NCBI GenBank assembly: GCA_963804495.1
Contig: CAWDQN010000004.1
Span: 103,718-167,717, forward strand
Length of the DNA stretch: 64,000 nucleotides
Direction of reading: 5' to 3'
DNA from: Rhodovastum sp963804495
Lineage (GTDB): Bacteria; Pseudomonadota; Alphaproteobacteria; Acetobacterales; Acetobacteraceae
The translations under genes were made by a program, and so were the position numbers. Shown one piece after another: positions 30,130-38,401 of this stretch. The notes below the pieces were generated by a model, which saw only the letters and a program-made list of their open reading frames with translations, ran no database searches and was not told the origin of the DNA. Numbering within the stretch: the first letter of the stretch is position 1; each line of letters begins with the position of its first letter.

Positions 30130-31257
30130 TCAGCTGGCGGGCTTGAGCTCGGTCGCCGCCACCCGCGATCCGTTCTGCAGGCGGGAGGCGCCGTTGACGA
30201 CCACGCGGGCACTGTCGTCCAACCCGCTGAGGATCACCGCAGTTTGCCCGTCGTCCTGGCCGAGCACGACTGGCTGCACGGTAACGGTGGAGTCCGGGTT
30301 CAGGCGGTAGACATATAATTCGGTCTGGCTGCGCTGCACGGCGACCGAAGGCACCGTCAGGACATTCTTCTGCACCTCGATCTGCAACCGCGCATTGACG
30401 AACTGCCCCGGCCACAACCGATTTTCCAGATTGGGGAACACGGCTTTCAGCTTGATCGTGCCGGTCGCCGGATCGATCGCGTTGTCGGTGGTGGTCAATT
30501 CGCCTTTGCCCAGCAAGGTTTTGTCATCGGCGGTATAGGCGAATACGCTCAGCCGTCCGCCCGCCATCGCCGTCTGGATGCGCGGCAGCGCGTCTTGCGG
30601 CAGGGTAAACAGCACCGAGATCGGATGGATCTGGGTGATGCTGACCAGGCCCAGCGGAGAGGTATCGCTGGCGCGCACGAAATTCCCCGGGTCCACCTGG
30701 CGCAGCCCGACGCGCCCGTCGATCGGCGCGGTGATGGTGCAAAAATCGAGGTTGAGTTGCGCCGCGGCGATGGCCGCGTCGTCGCCGACCAGTGTCGCGC
30801 TGATCTGGCCCACCTGCGCGGTCTGGGTATCGAACTGCTGGCGTGAGGCGAAATCGGTGCGCACGAGCGATTGGGTGCGCGCCAGGTCGCGTTTGGCGTT
30901 CTCCAGCTGCACCTGATCGTAGGTTTTCTTGGCCAGGGCCTGCGCCAGGATGGCGGCGTAGGGGCGCGGATCGATCAGGGTGAGCGGCTCGCCGCGTTTG
31001 ATGTCCTGGCCCTCGGTGAAGAACACTTTCTCCAGCGTGCCGTCGACGCGCGAGCGCACCACTACCGACTGGAACGCCTGCACCGCGCCGATGTTGCGCA
31101 GCAGGATCGGCACGTCCTGGCGGACGGCCGTGGCCACGGTCACCGGAACACCGATGCCGCCGCCGGGCGAGGCGGGCTGCGCCAAGGCGGGCTGACCCAG
31201 CGCCGCCGCAAGCAGAAGCAGTGCCGGCATAAATCGCGCGGCCAGAGCCTTCCTCAC
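30130..31257 (-). CDS. RND efflux periplasmic adaptor (MdtA type)
   Basis: A membrane-fusion protein of about 375 residues that links the pump to an outer-membrane channel. The signal segment is FMPALLLLAAALGQPALAQ. The lipoyl/barrel-sandwich halves (VVRSRVDGTLEKVFFTEGQ, TITAPIDGRVGLRQVDPG) flank a short coiled coil (about 85-150), followed by a beta-barrel (ISVLFTLPQDALP) and a membrane-proximal domain. The start is uncertain: GTG at 31257 and ATG at 31230 are the candidates. It is 30 bases upstream of the RND gene, with which it forms an operon. Confidence 0.86.
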   Translation of the reverse strand: MRKALAARFMPALLLLAAALGQPALAQPASPGGGIGVPVTVATAVRQDVPILLRNIGAVQAFQSVVVRSRVDGTLEKVFFTEGQDIKRGEPLTLIDPRPYAAILAQALAKKTYDQVQLENAKRDLARTQSLVRTDFASRQQFDTQTAQVGQISATLVGDDAAIAAAQLNLDFCTITAPIDGRVGLRQVDPGNFVRASDTSPLGLVSITQIHPISVLFTLPQDALPRIQTAMAGGRLSVFAYTADDKTLLGKGELTTTDNAIDPATGTIKLKAVFPNLENRLWPGQFVNARLQIEVQKNVLTVPSVAVQRSQTELYVYRLNPDSTVTVQPVVLGQDDGQTAVILSGLDDSARVVVNGASRLQNGSRVAATELKPAS

Positions 31258-31351
31258 CGCTTGAGGTCGTCGTTGAGCGATCCGGGACCGGCACAAAGGC
31301 CGGCGTGCCCGGTCCGGAGAACAAGCGCACAACAAAGAATAAGCGCAGAAA

Positions 31352-31366
31352 TGTCACCGGTTGACA
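31352..31366. promoter_or_regulatory. Candidate efflux-operon operator
   Basis: TGTCACCGGTTGACA has perfect 5-base arms (TGTCA/TGACA) and lies in an AT-richer stretch about 95 bases ahead of the adaptor gene. A further TGTCA copy follows at about 31381. This is the layout of many TetR-type operators, but no regulator gene is adjacent. Confidence 0.4.
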
Positions 31367-31559
31367 CAGTATATTTCAGAATGTCACACATATCCTGTTC
31401 CCCCACCGCCGCCAGCCGGAATCCGTTCATCACCCACTCGCATCCAGCTCGGCCGAATTCGGCAAGTCCGCCGGCACGAGTTCTCGCGCGCCGACGCCAG
31501 CATGCGCTTACTACCGGTACACTGCCCACAGGAACCTGAACGCGGGCTGAACCAGCCTT

Positions 31560-32231
31560 CTATTCGCGGCGCAACAGCCGGTCGTTCAGCAGCGCACCCA
31601 GTCGGGTGGCGGTAAACCCGGCGGCGATCGCGCCCGGGTCGTAGCTGTCGCGCACCCAGTCAGTGAATTCTTTGCTCCCCTCGGCCTCGCGCGCATAGGC
31701 CCGCAGCACGGCATCGAGCACGCCGGCCCGGGAGCGGGCCAGATGGCCCCAACGCAGCGAAAGCTGGCGCATTGACTCGGCCACCGAGGCGCCCTGCAGC
31801 AGCAGGAACACCGCAGCGGCGAAACCCGCGCGGTCGGCGCCGGATTTGCAATGCACAAGGCCCGGCTCGCGCATGCCCTGCAAGGCGGCGATCAGCGCCA
31901 GCAGCCGCTCGCGCGGCGGCGGCCGGCCGCTCGACATTGGCAGGTCAATGAAATCCAGCCCCAGGTGACGCGCCCGCTCGCGCGAGAGCGCGTCGGAGCC
32001 ATTGCCGGTGGGACCGCGCAGGTTCAGCACGCTGCGGATGCCCCAGCGCCGCACCATGGCGGCAAGCCGGCCCGGCGTGGGATGGTTGCAGCGATACAGC
32101 CGGCCGGGCAGCACCGGGCCGGCATTGGTCCAGGCCAGGCGCAGCACGCCATGGTCGATCAGCATGCTGTCGATCCAGGCGCGTCGGCGCCCGGCCGCGG
32201 TGTCAAGCCCGCCGCGGAAGATTGTGTCCAT
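31560..32231 (-). CDS. Tyrosine/dual-specificity protein phosphatase-like protein
   Basis: A 223-residue cysteine phosphatase. The P-loop is VHCKSGADRAGFA, which fits HCX5R with the catalytic cysteine and arginine. An upstream Asp/Asn-containing region (RSVLNLRGPTGNGS) and the strand WGIRSVLNL are typical of the fold. The start is taken as the ATG at 32229-32231; the frame is open further upstream without homology. Such enzymes act on phosphotyrosine proteins or on phosphorylated lipids or sugars. The substrate is unknown. Confidence 0.8.
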   Translation of the reverse strand: MDTIFRGGLDTAAGRRRAWIDSMLIDHGVLRLAWTNAGPVLPGRLYRCNHPTPGRLAAMVRRWGIRSVLNLRGPTGNGSDALSRERARHLGLDFIDLPMSSGRPPPRERLLALIAALQGMREPGLVHCKSGADRAGFAAAVFLLLQGASVAESMRQLSLRWGHLARSRAGVLDAVLRAYAREAEGSKEFTDWVRDSYDPGAIAAGFTATRLGALLNDRLLRRE

Positions 32232-32407
32232 GGCGCACCCGCCCTGCCGCCCCGGGACTGGCCCCGCGGCCCATGCCGCGTATATCCTGCCCGCGGCGGC
32301 GCACGCCAGCCTGCCGGCGGGCCGAGTGTCACCCTCATGGGCGGTTGCCCCGCTTCCGCCTGCAGGCCGCATTAACATGGCTCGCGTTTGAAGAAGGGAT
32401 CCAGACC

Positions 32408-32887
32408 ATGCTCGAGGACTCGCCGCTGACGGCCGAGGACGTGATGACCCGCGACGTCAAGGTGGTGCACCCGGAGACACCGCTACTGGACGCGGTGCGG
32501 CTGATGGCACATCACCACATCAGCGGGCTGGTTGTGGTGGACGAGGCACACCGGCCGGTCGGCATGCTGACCGAGGGCGACCTGCTGCGCTGGCACGGCG
32601 AATTCACCGAACGCCAGTCCTGGTGGCTCGACCACCTCGCCGAGGGGACGGACCTGGCGCCGAGCTTCATGGACGCAATCCGCTCGCAGCAACGCAAGGT
32701 CAAGAAACTGATGACCGAGAGCACGATCAGCGTGTTCCCGGAAACCCCGACGCGGGACATCGCGCGGCTGTTCTACGAACGCAAGATCAAGCGCGTGCCA
32801 GTGGTGAAGGATGACAAGTTGGTGGGGCTGGTCAGCCGGGCCGATCTCTTGCAGGCGCTGGTGAAGGAACTCACTAAGAAAACATAG
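32408..32887 (+). CDS. CBS-domain pair protein
   Basis: A 159-residue protein made of two CBS domains (VMTRDVKVVHPETPLLDAVRLM split at the motif, then LMTESTISVFPETPTRDIARL). CBS pairs bind adenine nucleotides such as AMP or ATP and sense energy state. The central insert (HGEFTERQSWWLDHLAEGTD) is a Trp-rich linker seen in many alphaproteobacterial BON/CBS proteins. An AAGAAGGGA site precedes the ATG. It stands alone and is followed by a palindrome cluster. Confidence 0.85.
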   Translation: MLEDSPLTAEDVMTRDVKVVHPETPLLDAVRLMAHHHISGLVVVDEAHRPVGMLTEGDLLRWHGEFTERQSWWLDHLAEGTDLAPSFMDAIRSQQRKVKKLMTESTISVFPETPTRDIARLFYERKIKRVPVVKDDKLVGLVSRADLLQALVKELTKKT

Positions 32888-32898
32888 GAAGGGGTTCC

Positions 32899-32963
32899 AA
32901 GGGCGAAGCCCTTGCTGGGGTCCAGGGGCAACGCCCCTGGTCGGGTGCGGGGTAACGCCCCGC
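32899..32963. terminator. Cluster of three GC-rich hairpins
   Basis: Three short palindromes follow one another: AAGGGCGAAGCCCTT (32899-32913), CCAGGGGCAACGCCCCTGG (32922-32940) and GCGGGGTAACGCCCCGC (32947-32963). They lie between the convergent ends of the CBS gene and polA. The form, arms around GAA or AA loops, matches repetitive intergenic palindromes of acetic acid bacteria and probably serves as a bidirectional terminator. Confidence 0.7.
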
Positions 32964-32969
32964 GCGCCG

Positions 32970-35786
32970 TCAGTGCGCCGCCGCCCAGTTGCGCCCCGTC
33001 CCGGTCTCGACCAGCAGGGGCACCGACAGAGTTGCCGCCCCTTCCATGACCCGGCGGGCCAGGGCGGCGGTCGCCTCGGCCTGATCGGCCGGCGCCTCGA
33101 ACAGCAGCTCGTCGTGCACTTGCAGCAGCATCCGCGCCGACAGGCCGGACTCCGCCAGCGCCGCGGGCAGACGCACCATGGCGCGCTTGATCACGTCGGC
33201 CGCGCCTCCTTGCAGCGGCGCGTTGATGGCCTGGCGCTCGGCATAGCCGCGCCTTGCCGCGTTCTTGTCGTCGATGCCCGGCACCCAGCAGCGCCGGCCG
33301 AACGGGGTGGTGACGAAGCCGGCGATGCGGGCGTCGTCCTTGGTTTTTTCCATATAGGCGCGGATACCCGGATAACGGGCGAAATAGGCGTCGATATAGG
33401 TGCGCGCCTCGCCCGGGGTGATGCCGAGCTGGCGGGCCAGGCCGAAGGCGCTGATGCCGTAGATGATGCCGAAATTGATCGCCTTGGCACGCCGCCTTGT
33501 CATCGGGTCCATGCCCTGCATGGGCACGCCGAAGACCTCGCTGGCGGTGCGCGCGTGGATGTCCTCACCGGCGGCGAAGCTTGCCTTCAGCTGCGGGATG
33601 TCGGCCACGTGAGCGAGCAGGCGCAATTCGATCTGCGAGTAGTCGGCCGATACCAGCACATGGCCCGGCTCGGCGATGAAGGCGCGGCGGATGCGGCTGC
33701 CTTCCTCGGTGCGGATCGGGATGTTCTGCAGGTTGGGGTCGGTGGATGACAGGCGTCCGGTGCTGGCGATGGCCATGGCGAAACTGGTGTGGACCCGGCC
33801 GGTCTCGGGATTGATCTGGGTGACCAGCGCGTCGGCATAGGTGGATTTCAGCTTCTGCAACTGGCGCCATTCCAGCACCCGCGCCGGCAACTCATGGCCC
33901 TGGTCGGCCAGGCCCTGCAGCACGCTGGAATCGGTGCCCCAGGCGCCGGTTTTCATCCGCTTGCCGCCGGCGAGCGACATCCGGTCGAACAGCACCTCGC
34001 CGAGCTGCTTCGGGCTGCCGACATTGAACGGAAACCCGGCGAGGCGATGAATGTCTTGTTCCATGACAATCATGCGCGCCTCGAAATCCTTCGACATGGC
34101 GCGCAGGTCGTCCTCGTCGACTTTCACCCCCGCGCGCTCCATCTCCAGCAGCACCGGCACCAGCCGGCGCTCGATCTGCTCATACAGCGCGAGCGAGGCG
34201 GTGGTGCGCAGCGTGGGGCGCAGGCGGTGCCACAGGCGCAGGGTGACGTCGGCGTCCTCGGCGGCATAGGGGGTGGCGCGGTCGAGCGGCACCTGGCCGA
34301 AGGGCACCCGGGCGCGGCCGGTGCCCGTGACCTGGTCATAGCTGATGCAGCTATGGTGCAAATGCAGCAGCGCCAGCTCGTCCATGCCATGGCCGTGCCG
34401 TCCGGCGTCCTGGGCGTAGGAGATCAACATGGCGTCGTCCTGCGGGGCGGCGATCGGCGCGCCGGCGCGCGACAGAACCAGCATGTCGAACTTGGCGTTC
34501 AGGAAGACCTTCAGCACCGCCGGATCGGTCAGCAGGGGCGCCAGCGCCTCGATGGCCGTGGCCACCGGCACCTGTTCGGGCGGGCGGCCCTCGGCGTCGG
34601 TGTGGCGCAGCGGCACGTAGCAGGCCCGTCCGGGGGCAGTCGCCAGCGAGAAACCGACCAGATTGGCGCGCATGGCGTCCAGCCCGTCGGTTTCGGTGTC
34701 GATTTCGACGACGCCCGCCCGGGTCGCCTCGGCGATCCAGGCGTGGAGGGCTTCGATCGTGGTGACGGTGACATAGGGGCCGTAGCCCCCGCCGGGAACC
34801 AGCGGCGCGGCGGGACCGGCCGGCGGATCGGCAAAGGCCAGCGATCCCTGTGGGGCTTTGCCGGTGGGCGACGGCGGCGACACGGCGTCCGGCTGCTCCA
34901 GCCCCAGCCGCACCAGGGTGCTGCGGAAACCCTGCTCGATCAGCCAGGATGCCAGGCGGGCACGGTCCGGCTCGCGCACCACCAGCTCTGCCAGCGGCAC
35001 CGGCAGCGGGGCGTCGTCGCGCAGCTGGACCAGGCGGCGGGAGAGGCGCGCCGCCTCGGCATGGGCGATCAGCATGTCCTTCTTTTTCGACGGCTTCATC
35101 GCCGGCGCCGCCGCGAGTACCGATTCCAGGTCGCCGTAGTCCGTAATCAGCTGGGCGGCGGTTTTCGGGCCGATGCCGGGCACGCCGGGGACGTTGTCCA
35201 CCGCATCGCCCATCAGCGCCTGCACCTCGACCAGTTTGTCCGGCGGCACGCCCCATTTCTCCGCCACCTCGGCCGGCCCGATCGGCTTCTGCTTGATCGG
35301 GTCAAGCATGCCGACGCCGGGCCGGATGAGCTGCATCAGGTCCTTGTCGGACGAGACGATGGTGGTGCGGCCGCCCGCGGCCTCGGTTGCGCGCGTGTAG
35401 GAGGCGATCAGGTCGTCCGCTTCCCAGTCGGCCAGCTCGATGGCGGGAACGCCGAAGGCGGCGGTGGCCTCGCGCACCAGCGCGAATTGCGGGCGCAACT
35501 CCTCGGGCGGTTCGGGGCGCTGGGCCTTGTAGAGATCGTATAACCGGTTGCGGAAGGTCAAGCGGCCCGCGTCGAAAATGACGGCGAAATGGGTGCCGAC
35601 ATGGTCCTTTAACAGCCGGGCGAGCATGTTGGTGAAGCCGAACACCGCATTCACCGGCACCCCGTCGGGCCGGCTCATCGGCGGCAATGCGTGAAAGGCG
35701 CGAAAGATGAAGCCCGACCCGTCGATCAGCACCATATGCGGGCCGGTCGCACCGGCCGGTGGCTCCGCCGTGGCGGGGGCGGTCAG
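32970..35786 (-). CDS. polA: DNA polymerase I
   Basis: A repair and Okazaki-processing polymerase of about 938 residues. Domains: 5'-3' exonuclease (VLIDGSGFIFRAFHALPPMS, VSSDKDLMQL, GDAVDNVPGVPGIGPKTAAQL split at the motif), 3'-5' exonuclease (VEIDTETDGLDA, AKFDMLVL, YAAEDADVT: acidic residues kept, so proofreading is likely) and polymerase (DYSQIELRLLAH, RRRAKAINFGIIYG, LLQVHDELLFEAP). No ATG, GTG or TTG lies near the expected start. A GGAGA site sits six bases ahead of a CTG at 35784-35786 that overlaps the upstream stop (CTGA), so CTG initiation is proposed; the ATG at 35735 is the alternative. Confidence 0.9.
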   Translation of the reverse strand: MTAPATAEPPAGATGPHMVLIDGSGFIFRAFHALPPMSRPDGVPVNAVFGFTNMLARLLKDHVGTHFAVIFDAGRLTFRNRLYDLYKAQRPEPPEELRPQFALVREATAAFGVPAIELADWEADDLIASYTRATEAAGGRTTIVSSDKDLMQLIRPGVGMLDPIKQKPIGPAEVAEKWGVPPDKLVEVQALMGDAVDNVPGVPGIGPKTAAQLITDYGDLESVLAAAPAMKPSKKKDMLIAHAEAARLSRRLVQLRDDAPLPVPLAELVVREPDRARLASWLIEQGFRSTLVRLGLEQPDAVSPPSPTGKAPQGSLAFADPPAGPAAPLVPGGGYGPYVTVTTIEALHAWIAEATRAGVVEIDTETDGLDAMRANLVGFSLATAPGRACYVPLRHTDAEGRPPEQVPVATAIEALAPLLTDPAVLKVFLNAKFDMLVLSRAGAPIAAPQDDAMLISYAQDAGRHGHGMDELALLHLHHSCISYDQVTGTGRARVPFGQVPLDRATPYAAEDADVTLRLWHRLRPTLRTTASLALYEQIERRLVPVLLEMERAGVKVDEDDLRAMSKDFEARMIVMEQDIHRLAGFPFNVGSPKQLGEVLFDRMSLAGGKRMKTGAWGTDSSVLQGLADQGHELPARVLEWRQLQKLKSTYADALVTQINPETGRVHTSFAMAIASTGRLSSTDPNLQNIPIRTEEGSRIRRAFIAEPGHVLVSADYSQIELRLLAHVADIPQLKASFAAGEDIHARTASEVFGVPMQGMDPMTRRRAKAINFGIIYGISAFGLARQLGITPGEARTYIDAYFARYPGIRAYMEKTKDDARIAGFVTTPFGRRCWVPGIDDKNAARRGYAERQAINAPLQGGAADVIKRAMVRLPAALAESGLSARMLLQVHDELLFEAPADQAEATAALARRVMEGAATLSVPLLVETGTGRNWAAAH

Positions 35787-36010
35787 TGCGAGTCTCCGCC
35801 GCCGCTGCCGGGACTGAGCACATACAGCCGCGAGCAATAAGGGCAGGTCACCTGGGTGCCGGCGATGCGCAGAAAGACTCGGGGATGGCCGAGTGCCAGA
35901 TCGCCACCGTCGCAGGCCACGATGCGCTGGTCGACGGTGATGGTTTCCACGGGAATTGTTTTAGAAGGGATCAAATCGGTGGATGCTGCTGTGGTGGCGC
36001 CGTCCGGCAT
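35783..36010 (-). CDS. Zinc-finger (CHCC) domain protein
   Basis: A 75-residue protein with the CHCC zinc-finger pattern: VACDGGDLALGHPRVFLRI followed by TCPYCSRLYVL supplies Cys, His, Cys, Cys. The same domain is found in the NDUFS6 accessory subunit of complex I and in bacterial relatives. In Rhodospirillales it often sits next to polA or lipid A genes. Its stop codon overlaps the proposed CTG start of polA, so it is likely the first gene of a two-gene operon. The tail GSGGGDSH is flexible. Confidence 0.8.
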   Translation of the reverse strand: MPDGATTAASTDLIPSKTIPVETITVDQRIVACDGGDLALGHPRVFLRIAGTQVTCPYCSRLYVLSPGSGGGDSH

Positions 36011-36052
36011 GGGGGCCTCGAACTCTGGGGGTTGCCCCGGGGGGCGGGCGGC

Positions 36053-37129
36053 ATGATAGCCATGCGTTCCATGCTTTCAACCGCGCGCCTGTTGTTTCGT
36101 CCGGCTGTCGCTTCCGTGTTCCCCCCGGCAGCCGGGGTGACCCGGCGCGGCGCGCTGGGGCTGGGCGTGGCGATGGCGCTGGGCGGGTGCGTGTCGATGG
36201 AGGCCCCGCCGGGGCCGGCGGTGGAGGCCGCATCGATGACCGAGGATGCGTTCACGATGCCGGACGGGGCGCGGCTGCCCTATCGCGCCTGGTTGCCCGA
36301 CCGCGCGCCCGAGGCGGTCGTGCTGGCGCTGCACGGGTTCAACGACAGCCGCGACGCCTGGGAATACCCGGCGCCGGTGTTCACCGCGGCCGGGATCGCC
36401 GTGTATGCGCCCGACCAGCGCTGCTTCGGCGAGGCGCCCGGACGGGGCCTGTGGCCGGGCAGCGAGGCGCTTGTGGCCGATGCGGCCGAAATGGTGCGGC
36501 TGGTGCGCGCGCAGCACCCCGGCGTGAAGCTGGTGCTGATGGGCGAAAGCATGGGGGCCGCGGTGCTCATGGTGCTGGCGACTGGCAGTCTGGCGCCGCA
36601 GGACGTGTCGTATGCGCTGATCGCGCCGGCGGTGTGGGGCCGCGCGCGGATGAACTTCGTGCTCTCCGGCGCCTTGTGGCTGGCGGTGGCGCTGGTGCCG
36701 GGGCTGGGGCTGACGCGCGGGCCGGTGCAGATCACCGCCAGCGACAACCGCGATGCGCTGATCCGCTTGTCGACCGATCCGCTGACCATCCGCCGCACCC
36801 GCATGGACGCCCTCGGCGGCCTCGTGACACTGATGGATGCGGCGCTGGCGGCGGCACCGCGCATGCGGGTGCCGAGCCTGCTTCTGTATGGCGGCAAGGA
36901 CGAACTGGTACCCAAGGCGGCGACGGCGACCACCTGGAGGGCGTTGCCGCGCGGCGGGGCGGACGGGCCGCGGCTGGCCTATTATCCAAACGGCTATCAC
37001 CTGCTGCTGCGCGACCACGACCGGGCGGTGCCGATCGGCGATATCGTGGCCTGGCTGCGCGACCCGTCGGCGGCGCTGCCATCGGGGGCGGAACGGGCGG
37101 CGGAGGCATGGCTGGAGGCGCAGGATTGA
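36053..37129 (+). CDS. Lipoprotein alpha/beta hydrolase (lysophospholipase/monoglyceride lipase type)
   Basis: A protein of about 358 residues. The N-terminus carries TRRGALGLGVAMALGGCVS, a Tat-like twin arginine followed by a lipobox (LGGC), so it is probably membrane-anchored. The hydrolase core has LALHGFNDSRDAW (oxyanion), GESMGAAVLM (nucleophile Ser), YGGKDELVP (Asp) and NGYHLLLRD (His). The family cleaves monoacylglycerols or lysophospholipids. ATGs at 36053, 36062 and 36071 are possible starts. It reads toward tRNA-Arg, 45 bases downstream. Confidence 0.86.
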   Translation: MIAMRSMLSTARLLFRPAVASVFPPAAGVTRRGALGLGVAMALGGCVSMEAPPGPAVEAASMTEDAFTMPDGARLPYRAWLPDRAPEAVVLALHGFNDSRDAWEYPAPVFTAAGIAVYAPDQRCFGEAPGRGLWPGSEALVADAAEMVRLVRAQHPGVKLVLMGESMGAAVLMVLATGSLAPQDVSYALIAPAVWGRARMNFVLSGALWLAVALVPGLGLTRGPVQITASDNRDALIRLSTDPLTIRRTRMDALGGLVTLMDAALAAAPRMRVPSLLLYGGKDELVPKAATATTWRALPRGGADGPRLAYYPNGYHLLLRDHDRAVPIGDIVAWLRDPSAALPSGAERAAEAWLEAQD

Positions 37130-37174
37130 GGCGCTGGCGCTGGGGTTCGTTCTGCGCTATGGGGTGCGGCTGCT

Positions 37175-37251
37175 GGACCCGTAGCTCAGCTGGATAGAGC
37201 GTCGCCCTCCGAAGGCGAAGGTCGCACGTTCGAATCGTGTCGGGTCCGCCA
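37175..37251 (+). tRNA. tRNA-Arg (anticodon CCG)
   Basis: A 77-base cloverleaf. The acceptor GGACCCG pairs with CGGGTCC, the D arm contains AGCTCAGCTGGATAGAGC, the anticodon stem TCGCC/GGCGA encloses CTCCGAA (anticodon CCG at 37209-37211), the T arm contains GTTCGAATC, and the CCA end is encoded. It marks the border between ordinary chromosome and the accessory region to its right; its 3' end is a standard integrase target, although I find no integrase or duplicated 3' end in the window. Confidence 0.95.
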
Positions 37252-37546
37252 AGTTTTTCAAGGGGTTAGGGCAACTCCGCTGAAGCCTCCAAAGTCGCAG
37301 GGTAACGCCGGGGTAGCAAAATCGCCCTGAAGGGCGATGTGGGGCGCACCGGATTGCCCGGTCACCCGCCGTCCCGCGCCAGCAGGTTCCGCACCGTCGA
37401 ATGATGCCGCTCTCCACCGCGTGTGGTGCGGATGCTTCGGGCGTTCAGGGATCAAGCGATCGCCCGTCTGGAATAGCGCACCACGATGGGGCGCTATCAG
37501 CTTCCCCGCACCGCGCAGCGACATTGCCGCCCGCGCTGGCGTGCAG
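37252..37546. other. Region after tRNA-Arg, nothing recognised
   Basis: About 295 bases following the tRNA gene. No integrase remnant or copy of the tRNA 3' end is visible. Open frames here are compositional. Confidence 0.35.
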
Positions 37547-37893
37547 TCAGGTGCTTCCTGCCGGGCGATAACTGGCGGAATGCAGCGGCACCACTTCGTG
37601 CAGCGGCGAGCGCGGCCGCGGCGGGATGGAAAGGTCCAGACCAACGATTACGCGGGCATATTTTCGCGCGGTGACGTTGTCCGTGATGTGAGGGAGCATA
37701 CGGCGTAGCTCGATCGCCGCAGAAAACTCTCCCCCTCCTCGGCGCTCACGAGGTTGACCCGGGGGTCTGCTCACCAGAGTTGACCCACTGACTGCGGTCC
37801 TATCGTCCATCGGCCGATGATCGGCCGGACGGTTGTCATCGTCTGAAGGTGGTTTCCACGCTTCGCGCTGGTTTTGGGCGCGGAGGCGCAACC

Positions 37894-38391
37894 ATGGAGT
37901 GTCGGCGGTGCGAGGCCTGCGGGCAGGCATTCCGGCCGCGTGCGCAGGTTCCCCGGCAGCGTTTTTGCGGGAAGGCGGCCTGCCAGCGTGAGCGCCGGCG
38001 ACGCTGGCAGCAGGGCAAGCGGCGGGGCGACGGCGATTACCGCGCCAATCAGGCGCTGGCGCAACGGGCCTGGGCCGACGGCCGCCGCGATTACTGGCGT
38101 GAGTGGCGGGCAGCCCACCCCGAATACACCGAGCGCAACCGTCTGGAGCAGCGGCGACGCGACCGCCAGCGGCATGCGTCACGTCTTGCAAAGATGGACG
38201 CGTCAACGCCAGTTCATCCCATTCCATCAGGGACTTACCGTCTGGTGCCGTGGACGGGTGGCGATCTTGCAAAGATGGACGCGTGCACGGTCAAACTGAC
38301 AGTGATTTCAGATGGGTATGGCCAGGACGGGGGCGCCGGGCCGATCTTGCAAAGAGAGGACATCATAGGGACGCGCGAACCGTCCTGCTAG
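37894..38391 (+). CDS. Cys-rich accessory protein of the IS21-like element
   Basis: A 165-residue basic protein. The N-terminus has a zinc-ribbon-like pattern, CRRCEACGQAF with FCGKAAC 25 residues later, then a long Arg-rich helix (RERRRRWQQGKRRGDGDYR, WREWRAAHPEYTERNR), then a loose tail with LAKMDAST and LAKMDACT. Homologues accompany ParB-like and IstA/IstB genes in related elements. DNA or RNA binding is likely. GGAGG precedes the ATG at 37894. Confidence 0.75.
   Translation: MECRRCEACGQAFRPRAQVPRQRFCGKAACQRERRRRWQQGKRRGDGDYRANQALAQRAWADGRRDYWREWRAAHPEYTERNRLEQRRRDRQRHASRLAKMDASTPVHPIPSGTYRLVPWTGGDLAKMDACTVKLTVISDGYGQDGGAGPILQREDIIGTREPSC
38184..38357. repeat. Three direct repeats spaced 80 bases
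   Basis: TCTTGCAAAGATGGACGCGT occurs at 38184-38203 and 38265-38284, and a partial copy TCTTGCAAAGA at 38345-38355. The starts are 81 and 80 bases apart. The first two encode LAKMDA in the Cys-rich protein. The array ends about 45 bases before the ParB-like gene, so it could be a binding site for that protein. Confidence 0.8.
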
Positions 38392-38401
38392 CGATGGCGC
38401 C

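Noticed and set aside
37252..37546. Integrase remnant or att duplication after tRNA-Arg
   Set aside because: No integrase motif and no second copy of the tRNA 3' end is visible in the window.
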